Shown here piece after piece: positions 1 to 11,700 of a stretch of DNA of 64,000 bases. A program made the position numbers and the translations under genes. The DNA comes from Tamarix chinensis (taxonomy: Eukaryota > Streptophyta > Magnoliopsida > Caryophyllales > Tamaricaceae). Each line of letters opens with the position of its first letter. The first letter of the stretch is position 1. The notes under the pieces were generated by a model. The model was not told the origin of the DNA and made no database searches. It saw only the letters and a list, made by a program, of their open reading frames with translations. The DNA lies in contig CM060174.1 in NCBI GenBank assembly GCA_030549775.1, positions 9,476,527-9,540,526 of the forward strand. Reading direction: 5' to 3'.

Positions 1-276
1 GGGCCATACTCTATATGTCATGGTTTCTTCCTAAATATGAAGGATGATGCTATCATCTAGCCATTAACAAATATAACCACAAGCTTCTTTCGATCCTTTC
101 ATTTTTCTCTTATGCTCTCAAGCATGACACCTTTTTTTCTTAATCGATTCATCTAACTCTTTTACATAGAGTAGGTTTTTCATATTACTCTTATACATCC
201 TATAATTCATGTTATTCAACATCACCATGCCACCTTAACTTCCACCATGATTGTCACCACACACTCTGATAATAAT
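1..276 (-). mobile_element. Internal start of an LTR retrotransposon (primer-binding site side)
   Basis: Read on the minus strand, the sequence directly after the LTR at 277 is ATTATTATCAGAGTG, close to the tRNA-Met primer site common in plant LTR elements (TGGTATCAGAG). The rest is AT-rich leader with no clear gag reading frame. The element body would run off the left edge of the window. Confidence 0.5.
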
Positions 277-930
277 TGATAGAATGGCCCCTATGTATTG
301 CACAATTTTGAGGAAATGTGAAAGTAAATGGCAAACAAAAGAAATGAAAATTTATAGGAAAAAGAAATTAGATACTTTTATTTAGAATGAAAAATGGGAA
401 CTTACACATCTACTTACAAACGGTCGGCAAAGGGTCTTTTATACCCTCTATTATCCTTGGTCAAACACTCAACCATCATTGGCTAATAAGCTTAGTGTGA
501 ATTTGTACCTAACATCAATTAGAGTTAGAGAAATTATACATGTTACTTCCTAATGATTGATCCTATAAGTTGTGCCATTCAGCTTATAAATTATAATGTT
601 GATGAGTACAAATTTTTTTATATTAAGGAATTTCTTAAGCACTCCCTTAATTTACATTTTTTCTCTGTTAATATCTGCATCTTCTCTTTCAGCCTTGACT
701 TGGTTGATCCCTTCTCAATTCCATTCAAGCAACTTATCCCATCAATTAATCTTTAGCTAACATCTTTTCCTAGCTATCTCCCTTTTCTAGTTGATATCCT
801 TAGTTGATGCCCCCAGCTAATGCATCTAGCCCTTTTCCAACAAACTTCATCCCTGGATGACGAACTTTACTCTAGCCTTATGTCTCAGCATTGATCCACA
901 AGACACTTCCTATGTCAAGGAACCCCAACA
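277..930 (-). mobile_element. 5' LTR of a retrotransposon inserted in the pseudogene copy
   Basis: On the minus strand the segment begins TGTTGGGGTTCC (930) and ends CATTCTATCA (277), so it has TG..CA ends. It contains a good TATA box, GGTATAAAAG, at about 446-437, followed by a tRNA-Met-like primer site at the inner edge. The decayed PICC-like copy resumes immediately outside it at 936, so the element landed inside that copy. The second LTR is outside the window; class is undetermined. Confidence 0.55.
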
Positions 931-935
931 ATTGT

Positions 936-2292
936 AGTGACATTATTTAGTTCTTCCATGAGGTCAAAATTCTTCGATGTTGATTGGGTCAAAGTAGATT
1001 TAAGATCGGTAATCTTCTTTTAGTATCCTGATAGTTTTCCATTCACATCTTCTTTCTCACTTTCTAGCTTAATAAGTTTGTTGAGGAGTTCAGTTAAAAT
1101 TTCTGAGTATTCTCTTTAACTCTTTGTTAGTAGTTCTAAATTTTTCCTCTTAATTCTATAGCTACACCTCAAGATCGACACATTTTTCTTTCATCTAAGC
1201 TACACTGTTACTAAGATTTGTCACTGCAGCTTCCCTAACTTCCTTTTCTATAACCACCTTAGCTATTTCTTCTGATGCCTTTGACACTAGGCCTTCTCAA
1301 AATTTAAGTATAGCTTCGACTAATTCCCTCATAGCCACCACCTCCTTCAACCTTGATTTAATTTTTACTAATGCAGCAACCTTTGCTTGAAGTTCATCCT
1401 TCATTAAGGAAAGTTAGAATCTGTAGCCGAGATATTTTCCTTCAACTAATTTTCTAAAGCTTTTAAAACATCAATCTCCTTAATCATATCATTTATGACA
1501 ACATCCTTTGATGATAGCTTCTGTTCTAACTCCATTAAATTTCCTTTTATGAGCTATAACACCTTGTGAGTTGTTGTAAGTTCCATTATTGTTCTCTTCC
1601 ATGCTGATTCAACTTTCTCATTTTCTATACATTTTTATAGATGTCTTTGAGTTCTTCTCAAAAAGAAGCCATATGATCTTCCCTTTCCTTTACACTAATA
1701 TTTGACACTTCTAGCAACTTCTCGAGCTCTTATGCCCCCTTTGTCTAAGATTCAGCAATATAATGACTTTCCCTTTGCAAATCTTCATACTTCTTTTTCT
1801 TAGCTAATGAGGTTTGTAGCTTTTGTTCCAACACCTACATCTTATTCTTGTATCCCTTAAGATCGAGCTTGAGACTAATCAATGATCATTTTATGCCAAA
1901 AGGTCCCCTGCTTTGATACTTAATCTTTTAAAGCCTTTTTAGCTGTTGCCTGAAGTTTTCTTGAACTTATACCATTTGGTCTTAGATTTTCTTGTGATCA
2001 GCATCTAGCAATTCATATTTCTTTACACTTTGTTCTAGAATGTTCCTTAGTAACTAATATCTTCTGATTTAATTAAGCATTCTCAGATTCCTAATGTTTT
2101 AATGCTCCAGCACGAATTCCTATTCCTTTCGCTTCTCTTATGCCTCGAACAAGTCTTTTGTCATGGATTCATCATTAGGAGTATGCTAAGGAATAGAGGG
2201 AATTTTGATCTCTACAAATTTCACTTAAATAGCTTGTGTAATCATGTCCTTAACATTGAGTGTTTCCTTCTCAACTTTAATGAGCTCTCCAT
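936..2292 (-). pseudogene. Decayed partial copy of the large PICC-like exon
   Basis: This stretch aligns by eye with 21,038-22,419 in the same orientation and over nearly the same length (1,357 versus 1,382 bp). Long shared words include CTTTGCTTGAAGTTCATCC and GAATTCATA-type blocks. By-eye identity on sampled stretches is about 85-87%. Substitutions are mainly C-to-T and G-to-A, and short indels and stops break every frame. It is a relic, not a gene. It ends where unassigned sequence and a copia element begin. Confidence 0.85.
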
Positions 2293-2375
2293 TATGATAA
2301 GGATAAGAAGCCTTAGTTATTCTAATTCTAGTTGTTGTAACTAATTATTTAATTATTTTTATACTTATCTTAGAC
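2293..2375. other. Short unassigned AT-rich junction
   Basis: This is AT-rich sequence between the end of the exon relic and the first recognisable base of the copia LTR. It shows no clear match to the source gene at 22,420 onward. Confidence 0.3.
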
Positions 2376-2660
2376 TGTTATTAGAATTCAAAGTAGTTTC
2401 TATTATTACTCATTAATTGTATCTATATATATTGTACATTATATCTTATATAAAGTGTGAATAACATTATTCATCTAGATGATATCAAGAGTAAGGTTGT
2501 GATCATTTTTTTTTCTCTACTATCTTCTCCTTCTCGACTCATCGCCAGCAGTAATATCATCCTTAATGATGTTGATCAAAGCACACCCTTAAACATTTTT
2601 TCTCTTCCAAAAATCATCAATATTAATTCCACAATTTATCTCTCTTAAAAACTCCAAATT
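2376..2660 (+). mobile_element. Decayed 5' LTR and leader of the Ale-type copia element
   Basis: It begins TGTTATTAGAATTC and carries ATCTATATATATTGTAC and TATATAAAG (about 2,447-2,455), a TATA-like box followed by a CT-rich leader. Placement directly upstream of a copia gag remnant makes an LTR the natural reading. The 3' partner LTR is missing (only about 15 bp may remain near 5,401), so the inner end cannot be placed exactly. Confidence 0.45.
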
Positions 2661-3785
2661 GAGGTTATCCTAGTTAGCTGTGGTCTCTTCAAATTTCTTG
2701 ATGGTTCCTATCCACCGCCAACACCTACTCTTCCTTCATAATCATCTACTCACAAATTCTTCCTATCTCACTTGGATGCATCAAGATCGCCTCCTCTATG
2801 GCATACTTATTGTCACCTTGAATCATAATATTATTCCTTGTGTCACTCACAAAAACCTCCTAAGAATAGTGAGATACCCTTGCATGCACCTACACTAGTG
2901 CTTCTCGTGGCCACATCAAGCAACTCAGGGCACAGCTTTGAAGCATCACCAAATATCCTCAATCCATCATTGATTTCATGAACTTCATCAAGGTTTGTAT
3001 AGATCAATTAGCTCTCTTAGGTCACTCTCTAAAACCTAAAGATATTACTAATAAGGTTTTGGAATGTTTAGATTCTAATTAACAAGGAATCATCGATGTT
3101 CTTAGTGCAAGAGATGATCCCATCTCCTTTCCTAATCTTATGGAGAAACTTATTTAGTGAGATATTGTCATCAAATCCCAACCCGTTATAAGCTCCATGC
3201 CTACTACTACCCATGCCACATCCACCCGACTACATAACCATCTAACCACCTCCATCCACGGCTCCTCAAAATCAAACCAATATTCCAAGACTTCAAATAA
3301 ATATGTCTCCCAACATCCTATGCCTGGACCCAAACCTTTTTTAGGGAGATGCCAATGGTTTCATACCAAATGTCACCTTCAAAAATTTCCTATCTTCCAG
3401 GAAAAACACCCCTCTATACACTCCCAACACCCCTTCCTTCGCTTCCCACCAACAGGCCCACATAGCGCATGCTTCTCCTCCAATGGCTAACACTCAATGG
3501 CTACTTGATTCAAGAGATTTTCATCATGTCACACAAGATCTTGCAAATTTTTCTATTCATCAACCTTAAGATGGCATGGAAAAAATTATCATTGGTGATG
3601 GGTTCGGGCTTCCGATCAATCACACGGGTTCCTTTTATTTTTTTACCAACTCTAAATCTCTTACTCTATCAAATTTATTGTGTGTTCCTAGTATGAAGCA
3701 TAATCTCATTTCTATATCTAAATTTCGTTCTGACAATAATTTACTAATTGAGTTCTCCTTTGATTATTTTCTTGTGAAGGACTGA
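2661..3785 (+). pseudogene. Copia gag and protease remnant (Ale/Retrofit-like)
   Basis: Broken frames encode a copia gag (tryptophan-led WMHQDRLLYGIL near 2,775; ARDDPISFPNLMEKLI near 3,110-3,155) and then an aspartic protease region. The protease reads WLLDS..FHHVTQDLANFSIH, with the catalytic DSG changed to DSR, and continues IIIGDGFGLPINHTGS and LSNLLCVPSMKHNLIS to VKD at about 3,781. Several stops and frameshifts interrupt it. Capsid and protease functions are known for the family; this copy is dead. Confidence 0.8.
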
Positions 3786-5415
3786 ATTATAGGGGCACAT
3801 CTTCTCAAGGGACCAAAAATACCATATATAAATCCAATTATAAATATGCACACTTGACCACCATCCAATCATGGCCAATTAAACCCATCTATGTTGCCAC
3901 AGCTCTCAAAGATCCACTTTGGCATTAGGCTATGCTTGAGAAGATTCAAGCTCTTCAAAAACTAGGCACATAGGACTTAGTGTCTTCTACTTTGGGTCAA
4001 AACCTTGTGAGGTGCAAGTGGGTATTTCACATCAAATACAAGCTCAGTGGCACTATTGAGCACTATCATGCTCATCTTGTTATAAAGGGGTTTCAACAAT
4101 GAGTGAAAATTAATTACACTAATACCATCAGTCCAATAGTTAAACCCGCTAAAATGGTCTCTTTTAAGTCTAACCACTACAATAAAATGGTCTCTTTGAC
4201 AACTTGACATTAATAATACTTTTCTGCATGGCACTCTCAATGAGCAAGTTTTTATGGTGTAGCAACTAGGTTTTGAAGATGTTGCCCTTCCAAGCTTCAT
4301 TTGCAAATTACATAAAGACATTTATGGTCTCAAACAAGCCCCAAGATCTTGGTACACAACATTAACTTTCTTTCTAGAATTCCATGGTTTTAAATGATCC
4401 GTTGCATATACTTATATATTTATTTATCATCATCATGCTTATCCCATATATTTGATTGTTTATTTTGATGATATTGTAATAATTGGACCTATTTCTATTA
4501 CATTGGATAGTTTTATCAAGTAGCTAGCTCAACAATTTTCCCTCAAAGACCTTGGATCTCTCTCCTATTTTTTAGGTGTTGAGGTTGTTCCAACCATGCA
4601 GGGACTCTTTCTTAGTCAGAAGAAGTATATCACAGACTTACTTGCTAGCACTGCCATGTTAGGTGCCAAGCCTGTTCCATCTCTGATGGTCATTGGTTCT
4701 TCTCTTTTGCTTCTCTCTAGTACTTTGATTGATAATTGTTGTTGGAAGTCTTCAATATTTAATACTTACCAAGCCTAATGTAGCCATTGCTGTTAACAAA
4801 TCATCTCAATTCATGCATCAACATCGTACTGATCATTGGGTAAATTGAAGAGAATTCTTTGGTATCTTGTTGGGACATTTGACAAAGTGATTACCATCTA
4901 CAAGGACTCTCCTCTTAATCTTCTTGCATTTTCTAATGCAGATTGGGCTGGTAACAAAGATGACTTTACCTCAACAATCGATCACATTATCTTCTCAGGA
5001 CATGCTCCTATTACATGGAGTTCCAAAAATCAAAGGTATTTAGCTCAATCGTCGACTGAGGCCAAATACAAACCTATTGCATCTACTACAAGTGAGATCT
5101 TATGGTTAAGAAATTTATTACATGAGATGGTTATCACTTAACCTCATGTTCTAGTTATCTATTGTGATAATTTGGGTGTAACTTATCTCAATGTAAATCC
5201 ATTTTTCACTCTCGTATGAAGCATTTAGCTCTTGCTTTCCATTTCGTACGTGAGCAAGTTCAAAATGGTGCATTATGAATCTCTCATATTCCTACTAGTG
5301 ATCAACTAGGTGATGCACTTACAAAACCCATAAACCTCATAAGACTTACATTTTTAATCCTTAATCGATGCACGTCACATGTTATTCAGGAAACTGGTGG
5401 TGTATTAAAGCGTAT
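3786..5415 (+). pseudogene. Copia reverse transcriptase and RNase H remnant; integrase deleted
   Basis: Right after the protease tail (IIGAHLLKG) the frame jumps to the RT entry region (VATALKDPLWH, ALQKLGT, RCKWVFHIKYKLSGTIEHYHAHLVIKGF). The integrase, normally about 1 kb here, is missing. RT motifs follow: [20 protein letters not shown], and the catalytic YFDDIVIIG at about 4,459-4,485. RNase H shows NADWAGNKDDFTST, ITWSSKNQRYLAQSSTEAKY and IYCDNLGVTYL. Multiple stops. The tail GGVLKRI (about 5,395-5,415) marks the approach to the missing 3' LTR, where the LINE begins. Confidence 0.85.
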
Positions 5416-6133
5416 CCTTTCACCATGCATCGTTACGCCAATCCAAATCGTTTTCCCAACCCAAATCTTATTCCCCTTCACCATTCCACCAATTGCTTCA
5501 CCCATCCCAGAGTATAAAACAAGTTAATCCTATCCAGTTTAGCCACTACCAGAAGGAACAGTTTGATCACCATAGAGGACCAGCGAGGCGCACGCATGAA
5601 GCAAGATGGTCGGATAGAAAGTGGGGTGAGTCGTCAGTCACTGTTTTCATGGATAACCTGGAAAATGATGTCTCTGTGGGGGAAGTGCATGAGGTATTTG
5701 CAGTGGCCGGGAATGTGGTGGATGTTTTCATTAGTAGGAAGGAGAGAAGAAACTTAAGTCTGCGGTTTGGTTTCATTCGATATGCAAAAGAATATGAGGC
5801 GAAAGAGGCGGTGAGACGGACCAACAATATGCTGCTACATGGTCTTTGACTTTATATATGCAAGGTCTTGCTTGGAAGGGAACAAAAGGAGACAAATCAG
5901 GCCCATATGCCATCGAGGAAAGAAAAGGAAGGCCTGGAGCAGGGAGGGGGAATGAATGCAACTAGGGACTCTCAAACTTTTGCTATGGTGGTTAGAGGGT
6001 CGAGTTGTCCTCCTCAACAGAATCAACAACGCAATTTGTTTCTTCAAGAAGAAAAGGAGGCAATGGAGTGGCTCGACAGGAGTGTTGTGGTGGAGTCCTA
6101 TCAACCATTGTTGTCGGATCTTGTAGCTGGCAC
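5416..6133 (+). pseudogene. L1-type LINE ORF1 (RRM protein), interrupted
   Basis: An RNA-recognition domain lies at about 5,629-5,845: RNP2-like VTVFMDNL and RNP1-like SLRFGFIRYA, with the phrase VVDVFISRK between them, as in plant L1 ORF1 proteins. A frame change near 5,848 leads to a charged tail and WLDRSVVVES, then the reading stops at the GGCAC target site (6,129-6,133). In the family ORF1 binds element RNA. This copy is frameshifted and split. Confidence 0.75.
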
Positions 6134-7625
6134 GCAATTTAAACCCTCTTGTTATTAATTGTAGCACTGGTAAATAAGGGTATCATTCTAGGCCGGAGAT
6201 TGAGAGTGCTCGCCTCTATTTAACTAGCTTGAAAATAAAACTAAAACTAAAAACCCTAAATAACACAGAATAAATAAATAAGAAAAATACTAATGGGGGT
6301 TTATAAAAATAAAAATAATAAAAGGAGTAAATAAAATAAAATAAAATAAAACAATAATGAAAATAATGAGAAACCCGCAGATATGAGAAATATGTTAGGG
6401 AAATAAAAATCCTCCACTAGATTAGGTCGAAATACAATATTTATTTCTAAGTCGTATTTTCATCGTGAGAATGAGATCAACCAAGTTGTACACCAAACGC
6501 AGGTTCATACACCTTATATTACTTCCCTTAATTAATTAATACAACAACGTGCCTATATTAACCCTATTAAATACTAGCAGTATAGCAGCAACAAGTGGCT
6601 CCTACATTTAACTAGATTTAATGCATTAAGTGTAATTGGAAGGCTGTCAATCTAAGTACCCAAACTAGTACACAACGCATGTGTAGCTATATTTCTTTTC
6701 CTTGACTCACACGTATCGAAACGTTTCACTACTTCGGTTAGAATCACAAAACTATTAGGTGAATTGTTATCTAACCTAGCTGCAATTTATACATATAAAT
6801 TCTAGTATATTTAGATGGCCACCTAGCAGGCAAATAATCCTACATACTGTCATTTATGAGGAAACCAAAACAAAGCATGCACCAAATAAACTATACTTGA
6901 CAGAATTATACATATAAACGATAGTAATTAACATAGAGTTAAGAAACAATCTCATGAAACAAAGAAAATAAAATTATAATTCAAATCCTAATCTAGGGTT
7001 TCAATTTATTTCCTAACAATAAATAATCAGCCAGCCATAATTATAGAATTAATTACATGAAAATATATATCTAAAATATAAATTAAAATAAGAGAAAAAA
7101 TAACCGGAATTAATTTTGGATAAAAGGTCAAGAATTTATTCAGATAAAAATTGATTTTATCTAAAATTAATTCTATCGGACAAATTCTTTCCTCTTATTT
7201 CTCTCTCGGTACCCTTTATTTCTATGCAAAATTCTTTTCCTTTTTCTGTGTGTTGATGTCTTGCCGCCGCGCTGCCTCGAACTCCGTGTGTAGCTGCTGC
7301 GTCGTGTCTGTGGGTTGTCTTCTCTTCCTCCTCTCTCCACTCTGCATCTCCAATTAATGCTCGTGCTCGTTCCTTTTTTCTTGAGCCGCTGACGGCTCTC
7401 CTCTTTTTCTTACTTGCGGCTCTGCCGCACTCCCTCTAGTTGTGTCTCCTACTGCTGATGTGCGGCTTTCTCTTTTAATTAATGATGCTCCTATTTTTCG
7501 TCTGATGCTCCCTCTCTCCTCTACCGCACACCAGTGTTGCACGGAAACGGGGACGGGGACGGGACGAAACGCAGAAACGCCATTTTTTAAAAGTATAGGA
7601 AACGGGGACGGCAGGAAACGTTAAA

Positions 7626-7628
<3 letters not shown>

Positions 7629-7682
<54 letters not shown>
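7629..7682. repeat. (AT)n microsatellite
   Basis: About 27 uninterrupted AT units inside the hAT element. Confidence 0.95.
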
Positions 7683-7686
<4 letters not shown>

Positions 7687-7940
7687 AAAATAAATTAAAT
7701 TTATTAAAATTAAGAGAAAAAATAAAATAAAAATTCTAAAATTAATTCATATATTAGATAAATTTAATTATTAATAATTATTTTTTAATAAAAAATTGAT
7801 TAAATAATATTTTTTAATAAAAATATTAATTAAATAATTTTAATATAAATTTTAATGTATAAAAATTTCTGGGAAGTTAAACGTTTTTGAGACACAAATA
7901 TATATATATATAAGAAATCTAAATCATATACGCCAAATAG

Positions 7941-7943
<3 letters not shown>

Positions 7944-7985
<42 letters not shown>
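7944..7985. repeat. (AT)n microsatellite
   Basis: About 21 AT units, directly before the 33-bp tandem duplication. Confidence 0.95.
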
Positions 7986-7989
<4 letters not shown>

Positions 7990-8049
7990 CCGCTGATACA
8001 AGCTGATGCAGTTGTCATGTTGCCGCTGATACAAGCTGATGCAGTTGTC
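7984..8049. repeat. Exact 33-bp tandem duplication
   Basis: Two identical units (7,984-8,016 and 8,017-8,049), each starting ATGTTGCCGCTGATACAAGC, with no mismatch. Exact identity suggests a recent event within the hAT element. Confidence 0.95.
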
Positions 8050-8146
8050 ACTTGTGTCAGTGTCAGTGAGGGGCATTGGCTGGGGCTGTGGGGCCGGGGG
8101 CGTCGTGCGAGGGGATGGGGCGACCGGCGCGTCAGAAGTTAAAAAT

Positions 8147-8172
8147 CCTCCAAAACGACGTCGTTTTGGAGG
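8147..8172. repeat. 26-bp perfect palindrome
   Basis: CCTCCAAAACGAC is followed with no spacer by its reverse complement. The centre is ACGACGTCGT, which contains the ACGT core recognised by plant bZIP factors. It could form a hairpin or be a symmetric protein site; function is unknown. Confidence 0.9.
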
Positions 8173-8765
8173 TTTTTTTATAAAAAAAATCAGCGTCCTG
8201 CCTCGCGTTTCATCCCCAGAAACGTCCCGGAAACACGAAACGGGCGCACTTCAGCGTCCCCGTACTACACTGCCGCACACCCTACTACCTCTTCTTTCCT
8301 TTTTATTCTCATTCTCATGTGACCGATTTTGGCTTTTCTCCGCCACGTCAGCCCTTACGTCACAGCCAGCCATTCCCTCGTTTTTCTTTTCGTGCGGCCC
8401 GTTTTCTATGCCACGTCAGCTCTGCTGCGTTCTCTTTGTTTTGTTCCTTCCCGTGTGCATCTCGTTTGGTTTCCTTATTGTTTCATTTTTCCCTAGCCTT
8501 TGCGCCGTTGGTCCAAAGGTCCAATCCTTTTTTATTATATATTTTTATTTTATTTAAAAACAAAACCTGTAAAATAAAATTAATAAATAATATTATATTA
8601 TAAATTTACTTAATTATTATTATTTTAGCTCAAATAATAATATTTATGTAATTTTTACCACTTAAGCATAAAATAATACTTATTCCCCTATATTAGTTAA
8701 ATAAACTACCAAAAACTAAGATTATAAGGGTATAAAATGTGTCAAAATATGAACTCATCAGGCAC

Positions 8766-11700
8766 CAGAAAAAGAAGCAAGTATGGAGGAAGAAGACTTA
8801 GGAGAAGCAAAGGATAAATGGCAGTTCGGAAAGGCACTAGGGTTTCCCTCTAGGGGGAAACCAAATGTGAATAGAGTTTGTTTAAATTAAGAAGTCAGAG
8901 GAAGATCAAAAAAAGGAGAATGTAAGTGGATGATGTATGGTGGAGTAGGAGAGAGATTATTACAATTATTATGATCATCATTAGTTGGAATGTAAGGGGG
9001 ATTAGTGCATAGGGTAAAATATCTTGTATTCATGGCTTGTTGGTGAAGGAACGTCCATGGATCTGTGGGCTGGTGGAAACTAAACATCAACTGTTGAAGG
9101 ATTCTTGGAAGGATAAGGTTTGGAGAGGTGGCTCAATTGAATGGATAGAATCTACTGCTCAGGGTGGGAGTGGAGGCTTAGTGATTGGATGGAACCCGTA
9201 GTTCCTTGATGTACAAAACTCTAGAAGTGGCAATGGATGGATCTTGATCGAGGGAAGTTTAGCGCCGAAGTCTTTTGAATGTGGTGTGCTGCTTGTCTAT
9301 GGATCCTTTGACAAAAGAGAAAGGAAGGACCTTTGGGAGGAATTATGGGATGTGGCCAATCAATGCAATAGACCGCTTTTAGTTATGGGGGACTTTAACA
9401 AGATTAGATGCCAAGAGGAAAGGAAAGGGGGTTGGATGGACCCCCCCAAGTGTCAAAGCTTTCAATGAGTGGATCGATAAAATGGGCCTTCTTGATTTTA
9501 AGCTAGCAAACTTGAAGTTCTCATGGTGCAAAGCGGATTCGTCGAGCCTTTTGGACAAATTTCTCGTTAGTCCTCCTTGGTTAGTAGAGTTCCAAGGCCT
9601 CTCTTGTACTGGGTTAGGAAGATCCTTATCAGACCACAACCCTATATGTCTCAGAGCAGAATCTACCAGGAATGGAAAGAAGCCCTTCTGAGCTTGGGAT
9701 ATGCGGTTTTCTCATCCTCAATTTCATGATTTTGTTGCAAAGTGTTGGACTAATCTCAAAGGGGGCTCCTGCCAGAGTAGGTTAAAGGAGATGAAGGGTC
9801 TACTGAGGAAATGGAATAAAGAGGTGTTTGGAGAACTGGACTTGAGAATCAGTGCACTAGAGATGGAACTAGCAAAGGTGGATAGTGGTCGGCAAGATGG
9901 AGTGTACAATGAAGTCGAACTTGCTAGAAGGTCAGCCCTACAAACGCAACTATGGAAATGGCACAAAAGAAAGGAAGACTACTGGATTCGGGTCTCCAGA
10001 ATCAAAGGTTTTAGGGATGGAGACAGAAATACAAGGTTCTTTCACACCGTAGTCATCGTAAGGAAGAAGAAAACCACCATTAGCAGACTAGTAGTAGAGG
10101 GACAGGAGGTCATTGAACCAGCAGGAATCAAGGATATAATCACGTCTTATTTTAGGGATTTGTATCGGCAATCGAATCTTTCAAGCATTAGCATGATTTT
10201 TGACGGGTTCCATAGGCTATCAGGAGAGCAGAGGTCGAGACTAGATAGCATCCATGGTAGAGAGGATGTCTGAAAGGTATTTTGGGAGTATGAACCATTG
10301 AAAGCACCTGGGTACAATGGATATCATATAGGGTTCATCCAAAAGATGTGGATCGTAATTGGGGAAGAGTTCACTAAGACTATTCTACAGTTTTTCAAGA
10401 CAAGCAGTTTACCGCGTGCTCTCAATACCACGTGGAGTACATTGATTCCCAAAGTGGATGGAGTGGAGGAAATTAGTAAGTTTAGACCAATCAGTTTAGT
10501 AGGGTTCATCTACAAGGTAATTTCAAAGATTATGGCTAGTAAGTTAAAACAAGTGATTAGTGAGCTAGTGAGTGACTCTCAGTCGACCTTTATTGAAGGA
10601 AGGAGTATTCAGGATGGGTCTATGGTAGCAAATGAGATTATTCAGTGGTCTAAAAATAGGCAAGGGTCAAAAGGTGTAATGGTTAAATTGGATTTTCAGA
10701 AAGCCTATGATAACATCATATGGGATTTTGTGGACAACATCTTATAGATCATGGGTTTTGGTAATGTATTTAGAGGATGGATCCAGGAAAGCATCACGAT
10801 TGCAAGTATTTCTATTCTTATTAATGGTACCCTTTAGAGCCCCTCAAGATGAAGAGGGGACTAAGGCAAGGGGATCCTATATCCCCCTTAATGTTCATCT
10901 TAGTTGTGGAGGCCTTTAATCAGCTTATCAGAAGAGGTATGGAAAAAGGTATGCTGCAGGGTATTACAATGGGAAGAGACAATTGTGAAGTCACACACCT
11001 TCAATTTGCAGATGACACGATGATTTTTTTGTGGGGTATCTCTAGAAAATATCAGGAACTAGAGAAGACTTTTGGATTGCTTCTTCATATTATCAAGGCT
11101 CTGGGTTAATTTTGATAAATCTGAAGTCATTGGTTTGGGTGTGGACATGAATTATGGATTGTAAGATTGGAGTATTACCTATTAGCTACCTTGATCTTCC
11201 ATTGGGGGAAAATGCTAGAAGAAAAGAAGTGTGGAAGCCTATGATTGAGAAGGTAAAGCAAAGACTAGTGGGTTGAAAGTCAAAGGTCCTTTCTAGAGCT
11301 GGCAGACTTGTCTTGATCAAAAGTCTCCTAAATAGCCTACCTTTGTACTACATGAGTCTGTTTAAAATACCTAAGGGGTGTTGAAGGAGATCATTAGTAT
11401 TCAAAGGAATTTTTTCTGGAATAACATGGGAGAAAGGCGTAGCTTACCTTTAGTTAAATGGGAGGTGATTCAGAAACCTAAACCATTGAGGGGTTTAAGT
11501 GTGGGGGATCTGCTCTTGAGAAATAATGCTTTACTTTTCAAATGGTGGTGGAGGTTCTATACTGTGGAGGGAGAATCGTGGAAAAGGATTATCTCCTCTA
11601 TCTATTCCATTGAGCACTGGGGCTCTCTTGATATCCCGGATGCTTGCAGACAGTGGACACCTTAAGGGGGTATTGTTCAATCTGATTGAAGGAATCCTAG

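Larger units (their letters stand above)
7532..8272. mobile_element. Non-autonomous hAT element (MITE) with perfect 8-bp target duplication
   Basis: The ends are CAGTGTTGCACGG on the left and, read inward from the right, CAGTGTAGTACGG: an 11-of-13 terminal inverted repeat. CCGCACAC lies exactly on both sides (7,524-7,531 and 8,273-8,280). An 8-bp duplication and CAGTG-type ends are hAT hallmarks. The 741-bp body has GACGGGGACGGGAC-type repeats near the ends, two (AT)n tracts, a 33-bp tandem duplication and a 26-bp perfect palindrome. It has no transposase. Confidence 0.85.
6129..8765 (-). mobile_element. Probable gypsy-type solo LTR inserted in LINE ORF1 (itself carrying a hAT MITE)
   Basis: GGCAC occurs at 6,129-6,133 and again at 8,761-8,765, bracketing sequence foreign to the LINE. 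The LINE text reads AGT before and SGTRKRSK after. On the minus strand the insert begins TGATGAGTTCATATTTTGAC, a form I associate with plant gypsy LTR starts. The far end near 6,134 lacks a clean CA; a TG/CA-like end is possible at 6,160, so the boundary is uncertain. The interior is AT-rich with a GC-rich patch at 7,250-7,530. No coding domains are visible. Confidence 0.5.

Noticed and set aside
936..2292. A second functional PICC-like gene
   Set aside because: Frames are broken throughout, the promoter exon is missing and transposons split the copy.
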